Source: Amycolatopsis sp. GM8
GTDB lineage: Bacteria; Actinomycetota; Actinomycetes; Mycobacteriales; Pseudonocardiaceae
Direction of reading: 5' to 3'
Assembly (NCBI RefSeq): GCF_021653975.1
Contig: NZ_JAJKFK010000004.1
Location: 184,936-248,935, forward strand
Length of the DNA stretch: 64,000 nucleotides
Positions 59,888 through 64,000 of this stretch are shown here, one piece after another. Position 1 is the first letter of the stretch, and the number at the start of each line of letters is the position of its first letter. The notes under the pieces are model-generated. The model did not search any database, was not told the origin of the DNA, and worked only from the letters and a program-made list of their open reading frames with translations. A program made the position numbers and the translations under genes.

Positions 59888-61333
59888 TCAGCTCTGCGCC
59901 TGTTCGGTCGCCGTCTCGGGCACGGCCTCCCGTTTGCTGCCCGGGAGCAGCCAGAACAGCACCAGCACCAGCAGGCCCGCCACCGCGGCGACGGTGGCCC
60001 ACGTGAAGACCTCCGAGATGTTGTCCGCCACCACGCCCGCGCCCGCGTTGAACGGGATCAGCAGTACGGCCAGGCCGATGCACGCGCCCACGGTGATCGC
60101 GGCCTGCAGGATCCCGGCGGTGATACCGGTGTCTTCCGGCCGTGAAGTGGACAGCACGAGCATGTTGAAGGGAACGATCGCCAGCCCGACGCCGAGGCCG
60201 ACGATGAACAGCTGGGGCAGGACGTCGGCCGCGTAGCTGCTCTGCCCGTCCAGCCTGGTCAGCCAGCCCACGCCGATCACCAGCAGGACAAGGCCGATCG
60301 CCGCGCGAGCCCGCAGGTCGAGTTTGGCCACGACCTTGGTGAGCAGCTGGGTGCTCACCAGCAGCCCGACGCCGAAGGGGAGCACGGCGAGTCCGGTCTG
60401 CAGCGGGTTCATGCCCAGCCCCAGCTGCAGGTACTGGGCGATGTAGAACACGAAGCCGCCCAGCACGGTGGCCAGCAGCAACAGGTTGATCATCCCGCCG
60501 ACCCGCTCCCTGCTGGCGAACACCCGCAGCGGAAGCAACGGTTCCGGCGCGCGCGAGTCGACCGCGAGCAGCACACACACCAGGACGGCGGCGATCACCA
60601 GCGGTATCAGCGTCCAGGTGTCGCCCCAGCCGTGATCGGCGGCGTGGACCAGACCATAGACTGCGGCCGTCAGCGCGCCGGTGACCAGGACCGCGCTGGG
60701 CAGGCCCAGCGAGTGCCGCGCTTTCGCGGCGTCGGAGAACCCGACCACTTTCAGCGCGACGAGCACGACGACCAGTCCGATCGGGACGTTCACCAGCAGG
60801 CTCCACCGCCAGTCGCCGGCCCAGGTCAGGATTCCGCCGAGAATCATCCCGGCGGCGGCACCCAGCCCCGTGACCGTCGAGTAGAGCCCGAAAGCCCGCT
60901 GCTGCCGTGCGCCGTCGAACAGGATGGCGAGCAGTGCCAGGCCGGTGGGACCGGCTACGGCGGCGCCGGCGCCCTGTAGCGCGCGACCGGCCAGCAGCAC
61001 CGGGAAGTTCGGTGCCAGGCCGCCGATCAGCGAGGCGATGACGACGATGCTCACGCCCACGATGAACAGGCGGCGGTGGCCGAGGACGTCACCCAGCCTG
61101 CCCGCCAGCAGGAGCAGCCCGCCGTAGGCCAGGAGGAAGACGTTCGGCACCCACGACGTCGTCGTGAGGGACAGGCCCAGGTGGCTCGCCACGTTCGGCA
61201 GCGCCACGTTCACGAGTGTGCCGTCCATCTGCAGCATGAACTCCGCGCCGACGATCGCGGCGAGTACGAGCCCCCACGCCTTCGGCGGCGGCGCGCCGTC
61301 GATGGCGTCGTCGGGGCTTACTTCGGTGCTCAT
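59888..61333 (-). CDS. DHA2-type MFS efflux pump, 14 membrane segments (AbyD-like)
   Basis: 481 residues; ATG with GGAGG upstream. Typical DHA2 drug:proton antiporter: FMLQMDGTLVNVALPNVA in helix 1, GRLGDVLGHRR between helices 2 and 3, GRALQGAGAAVAGPTGLAL in helix 5, and about 14 hydrophobic segments. Such pumps export the cluster product and give self-resistance. It is divergent from a TetR gene, with a long inverted repeat between them, so the product or an intermediate probably lifts repression. Confidence 0.94.
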   Translation of the reverse strand: MSTEVSPDDAIDGAPPPKAWGLVLAAIVGAEFMLQMDGTLVNVALPNVASHLGLSLTTTSWVPNVFLLAYGGLLLLAGRLGDVLGHRRLFIVGVSIVVIASLIGGLAPNFPVLLAGRALQGAGAAVAGPTGLALLAILFDGARQQRAFGLYSTVTGLGAAAGMILGGILTWAGDWRWSLLVNVPIGLVVVLVALKVVGFSDAAKARHSLGLPSAVLVTGALTAAVYGLVHAADHGWGDTWTLIPLVIAAVLVCVLLAVDSRAPEPLLPLRVFASRERVGGMINLLLLATVLGGFVFYIAQYLQLGLGMNPLQTGLAVLPFGVGLLVSTQLLTKVVAKLDLRARAAIGLVLLVIGVGWLTRLDGQSSYAADVLPQLFIVGLGVGLAIVPFNMLVLSTSRPEDTGITAGILQAAITVGACIGLAVLLIPFNAGAGVVADNISEVFTWATVAAVAGLLVLVLFWLLPGSKREAVPETATEQAQS

Positions 61334-61360
61334 GGAAAGGACCTCCGGAAATGCTATACT

Positions 61361-61402
61361 GAGACCGCCTCAGGTTGTCGTCAGTTAACCTGAGGCGGTC
61401 TC
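61361..61402. promoter_or_regulatory. TetR operator: perfect inverted repeat with 16-base arms
   Basis: Arms GAGACCGCCTCAGGTT (61361-61376) and AACCTGAGGCGGTCTC (61387-61402) are perfect complements around a 10-base spacer. The repeat lies 27 bases upstream of the MFS start and 23 bases upstream of tetR, so binding would block both promoters. Confidence 0.85.
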
Positions 61403-61425
61403 CGGTAGTCAAGCGGGAGGTTTTC

Positions 61426-62016
61426 GTGAGCGGCAGTGAGCCGTACATAGCCCGGCGTCCGAAGCGGGCCGACGGGCAGCGCAACTACGACGCGATACTC
61501 GCGGCCGCCTTCAAGGCCTTTCACGCCGATGGGGCGAGCGCGTCCCTGGAGGACATCGCGAGTCAGGCCGGCGTGGCCATCGGCACCCTTTACCGGCACT
61601 TCCCGACCCGCGCGTCGCTCGTCGAGGCGGCGACGAGGGACGGTCTCACGTCGCTCGTCGACCTCGCGGAGGAGACGTCCGCGTCCGGTGACCCGCTGGC
61701 CGCGCTGACCGGCTGGATGTCCAGCGCGGTCGAGCACTTCAGCACTTTCCGCGGGCTGGTGGGAATTCTGGCCCAGAGCATGTACGACGAGGGCACGCCG
61801 TCGCACGCCGTGTGCGCGGCCATGCACCAGTCCGGCGCGGACCTGTTGCGCAGGGCGCAGGACGCGGGCCGGGTTCGCGCGGACCTCACCCCGGCCGAGC
61901 TGTTCGACCTGCTCAGCGGTGCGGCCTGGGTGCGGGAGAACGCGGCGCCCGGGAAGCCGGGTGCCACCCGCTTCCTGGAGCTGATCCTCACCGGGATCAC
62001 CGTCGCGCCGCGGTAG
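61426..62016 (+). CDS. TetR-family repressor of the efflux pump (AbyC-like)
   Basis: 196 residues from GTG 61426, which has GGGAGG upstream; an earlier in-frame start at 61375 lies in the operator and is rejected. N-terminal TetR HTH (about 17-60, with DIASQAGVAIGTLYRHFPTRASLVEA) and an alpha-helical ligand domain. Likely controls the divergent MFS gene and itself. Half-sites of its operator occur before the cyclase gene and the LLM3/ABC unit, so it may have a wider role. Confidence 0.93.
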   Translation: MSGSEPYIARRPKRADGQRNYDAILAAAFKAFHADGASASLEDIASQAGVAIGTLYRHFPTRASLVEAATRDGLTSLVDLAEETSASGDPLAALTGWMSSAVEHFSTFRGLVGILAQSMYDEGTPSHAVCAAMHQSGADLLRRAQDAGRVRADLTPAELFDLLSGAAWVRENAAPGKPGATRFLELILTGITVAPR

Positions 62017-62063
62017 GGAGCCTTCTCCGTCCTAAGTGGAATTCACGACAAGGGGGGCAAATC

Positions 62064-63023
62064 TTGCTGGCAGCAGGTGAAAGCGGCACGGGCCGGGTCG
62101 TAGCCGAACCGTTGACCGATCTGACCGTGCGCATGGACCCCGAGCTGGTGCCCGTGTACCTCGCGCCGCGCCCGGGAATGCGCACGATCAGTCCCGGGGC
62201 GAAGGTCGGCCACCGGGACTTCGCTGTGAAATCGCCTGACTCCGGTCGCGAGGTCCCCGTCCGCGTCTACGAACCGGAATCGCCGCGGCCGGGCGCACCG
62301 TCCATGTTGTACGTTCACGGCGGTGGCTTCGCGGCCGGCACTCCAGCGCAGTTCGACCCCATCTGCGACTTCTACGTCCACGAACTCGGCTGCGTCGTCG
62401 TCTCGCCGGACTACCGGCTCGCACCCGAACACCCTTTTCCGGCCGCAGTTGAGGATTGTCACGACGTTTTCCGCTGGCTCGTTGCGGCGCAAGAGGAACT
62501 GGGGATCGGCTCCGGCGCGCCGGCTGTCGTGGGAATCAGCGCCGGCGCGGCCATCGCGGCCGGCCTGGCATTGCTGGCCCGGGACCGCGGTGGTCCGCGT
62601 GCGTCGCTGCTGCTGTTGAATTCGCCGTGCCTCGACGATCGCCACCTGACCCGTTCGAGCCATGAGATCGCCGATCCGCGTGCGTGGAACCGGGACGCTT
62701 CGGCGGCGAGCTGGCGCAGTTATGTGGGCCCGGGCGCCGATGAGGTGTCGCCATACGCCGCCCCGGCACGCGCCGAGGACCTGACCGGGCTTCCCCCGAC
62801 CTACCTCTCCACCGGGGAACTCGAAGTCAGCCGAGACGAAACAATCGAGTTCGCGCAACGGTTGTCGGCCGCCGGGATCCCGGCCGAACTGCACGTCTAC
62901 CCGGGTTGCTACCACGGTTTCGAGGTGAAGGACCCGGGAGCCGGGGTCAGCGCGGCGTCGCTGGCCGGTCAGATCCGGGCGCTCCGCGGTGCGTTCCGCG
63001 CGCACGAAGCGACCGGGCGGTGA
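62064..63023 (+). CDS. HSL-family alpha/beta hydrolase (esterase)
   Basis: 319 residues from a TTG at 62064, chosen for AGGGGGG upstream and because homology begins soon after. HSL (hormone-sensitive lipase) marks: oxyanion motif HGGGF, DYRLAPEHPFPAA, nucleophile GISAG, acid in the GELEVSRDE area, and His in CYHGFE. Family members hydrolyse short-chain esters or lactones. It follows tetR by 47 bases and precedes an acyltransferase. A role in removing or moving an acyl group of the product is possible, but a general esterase beyond the cluster edge is equally likely. Confidence 0.88.
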   Translation: MLAAGESGTGRVVAEPLTDLTVRMDPELVPVYLAPRPGMRTISPGAKVGHRDFAVKSPDSGREVPVRVYEPESPRPGAPSMLYVHGGGFAAGTPAQFDPICDFYVHELGCVVVSPDYRLAPEHPFPAAVEDCHDVFRWLVAAQEELGIGSGAPAVVGISAGAAIAAGLALLARDRGGPRASLLLLNSPCLDDRHLTRSSHEIADPRAWNRDASAASWRSYVGPGADEVSPYAAPARAEDLTGLPPTYLSTGELEVSRDETIEFAQRLSAAGIPAELHVYPGCYHGFEVKDPGAGVSAASLAGQIRALRGAFRAHEATGR

Positions 63024-63119
63024 CTGTCCGCCTCCACCAGCGTTTTCTTTAGTTCTGGCCTAGGCCTCGCGCCGAGACTGTGGGAAATCCGTCTCTCGTG
63101 GCGCTCGGAGGTCTTCGCC

Positions 63120-64000
63120 TTGACCACATCGCTCGATCCACAACTTTCCCGGCTGCCTTCGCTGACAGGTATGAGGTTCATCGCCGCGTTCATGGTTTTC
63201 GCCTGCCACGCCTGCTCGATGGCCTACTTCCACGCCGACGTCGACGCGGCGCTGCTGCCTTACGTGTTCGGCTCCGGCTGGAGCGGCGTCGAGTTCTTCT
63301 TCATCCTCAGCGGATTCGTGCTGACCTGGTCGGCGCGGGACGACGACCAGTTACGACGTTTCTGGCGACGCCGTTTCGTGAAGATCTACCCCAACCATTT
63401 GCTCACCTGGGCCGTAGCGGTGGTGCTGGCGCTGTGGGCGGGCGAGGCGGTCACCACCGGCCGCGTGCTGCCCAGTCTTTTCCTGGTGCACACCTGGTTT
63501 CCTGATCTGACGGTCATCACGTCGATCAACGTGCCGAGTTGGTCGCTCAGCTGTGAGCTCTTGTTCTACCTGAGTTTTCCGCTGCTGCTGCGGCTGGTGC
63601 GCAAGATCCGGCCGAACCGCCTGTGGCTGTGCGCCGGCGTCGTCGCGGCGACGATCATGATCCTGCCCCTGTTCGCCGACTACCTGCTGCCCGGCACGCC
63701 CACTCTGCCCGGCCAGCACATGTCGCTGGTGCAGAACTGGTTCCTGGTTTCCTTCCCGCCGGTCCGGGTGCTGGACTTCACGCTGGGCATCCTGATGGCG
63801 AGGATCGTGCAGACGGGCAAGTGGATCCGGCTGCCCATGAGCGCCGCGGTGCTTCTGCTGGTCGTCGGGTGCGTGTTCGAAGTCCTGCTGTTCCCCACGG
63901 TTTACGGCCTGACGGCTCCCGTGGTGATCCCGCTCGCGCTGGTGATCGCGGCCGGCGCCACCGCCGACGTGGAGCGGAAACCGTCCCTGGTGCGCGGAAA
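63120..64000 (+). CDS. OafA-like membrane acyltransferase (acyltransferase 3), partial
   Basis: 293 residues are visible and the frame is open at the window end. The start is a TTG at 63120 with GGAGG eight bases before; an ATG at 63171 is 17 codons further in. Acyltransferase-3 marks: LTGMRFIAAFMVFACHA with the conserved Arg and His, GVEFFFILSGFVLTW, RRFVKIYPNH, and several membrane helices. The family transfers acyl groups from CoA to sugars, lipids or macrolides (as in macrolide 3-O-acylation). A TTA codon is at 63351. Whether it belongs to the polyketide cluster cannot be decided from this window. Confidence 0.88.
   Translation, partial: MTTSLDPQLSRLPSLTGMRFIAAFMVFACHACSMAYFHADVDAALLPYVFGSGWSGVEFFFILSGFVLTWSARDDDQLRRFWRRRFVKIYPNHLLTWAVAVVLALWAGEAVTTGRVLPSLFLVHTWFPDLTVITSINVPSWSLSCELLFYLSFPLLLRLVRKIRPNRLWLCAGVVAATIMILPLFADYLLPGTPTLPGQHMSLVQNWFLVSFPPVRVLDFTLGILMARIVQTGKWIRLPMSAAVLLLVVGCVFEVLLFPTVYGLTAPVVIPLALVIAAGATADVERKPSLVRG

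Noticed and set aside
61375..61425. Upstream start for the TetR gene
   Set aside because: It lies inside the operator palindrome; GTG 61426 has a strong ribosome site.
1..64000. tRNA or rRNA genes, CRISPR arrays, insertion sequences, integrases, attachment sites
   Set aside because: None seen on either strand; no clover-leaf-like runs, spaced repeats or transposase motifs were noticed by eye.

Overview
The window is high-GC actinomycete DNA: GTG and TTG starts are frequent, many genes overlap by ATGA/GTGA/TGATG, and the regulators are SARP, LAL and TetR types. I cannot fix the genus; the style would suit a Pseudonocardiaceae or Micromonosporaceae member, but that is a guess. Most of the window (about 5.2-62 kb) is one type I polyketide gene cluster of the abyssomicin (spirotetronate) kind. 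The evidence is a complete tetronate cassette (KASIII-like synthase, glyceryl ACP, FkbH-type glyceryl transferase, 2-oxoacid-dehydrogenase-like acyltransferase, acetate-eliminating hydrolase), a three-protein PKS with a KSQ loading module and six extension modules, and a small beta-barrel protein resembling the AbyU/PyrI4/VstJ spirotetronate cyclases.

Left flank (1-5.1 kb): the end of a luciferase-like monooxygenase (LLM); a divergent XRE regulator/SDR pair; a divergent ketopantoate-reductase-like gene and TetR with a clear double operator; one unknown gene; and a LAL regulator pseudogene that loses its HTH.

Core (5.2-43 kb, + strand): a SnoaL-like protein, then tightly coupled abyA1-A3-A4-A5-abyT homologues, then PKS genes abyB1 (loading + modules 1-3), abyB2 (modules 4-5) and abyB3 (module 6), then the FkbH gene. 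Reading AT and reductive domains gives an acetyl-primed triene ketone with a 2,4-dimethyl segment and a terminal beta-keto thioester. This is the abyssomicin chain with one difference: the module 1 AT carries methylmalonyl motifs, which predicts an extra methyl at C-12, on the diene used in the Diels-Alder step.

Tailoring and transport (43-52.7 kb, + strand): three consecutive but distinct LLM oxidoreductases, a Dpp/Opp-type ABC transporter (lipoprotein, two permeases, fused double ATPase), a P450 and its ferredoxin. Minus strand 52.7-58.4 kb: an aldo/keto reductase translationally coupled to the cyclase, then LAL and SARP activators. Right part: a second P450, a DHA2-type efflux pump divergent from its TetR regulator with a 16-bp-arm inverted repeat, an HSL-family esterase, and an OafA-like membrane acyltransferase cut by the window end.

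Proposed flow: the PKS chain and glyceryl-ACP are joined by the KASIII-like enzyme into an acyl tetronate. Acetylation and elimination give the exocyclic methylene, the AbyU-like barrel performs the [4+2] closure, and P450s, LLMs and perhaps the AKR finish the molecule. The MFS pump and ABC system handle export or resistance. Half-copies of the TetR operator before the cyclase gene and before the LLM3/ABC operon suggest that this repressor controls more than the pump.
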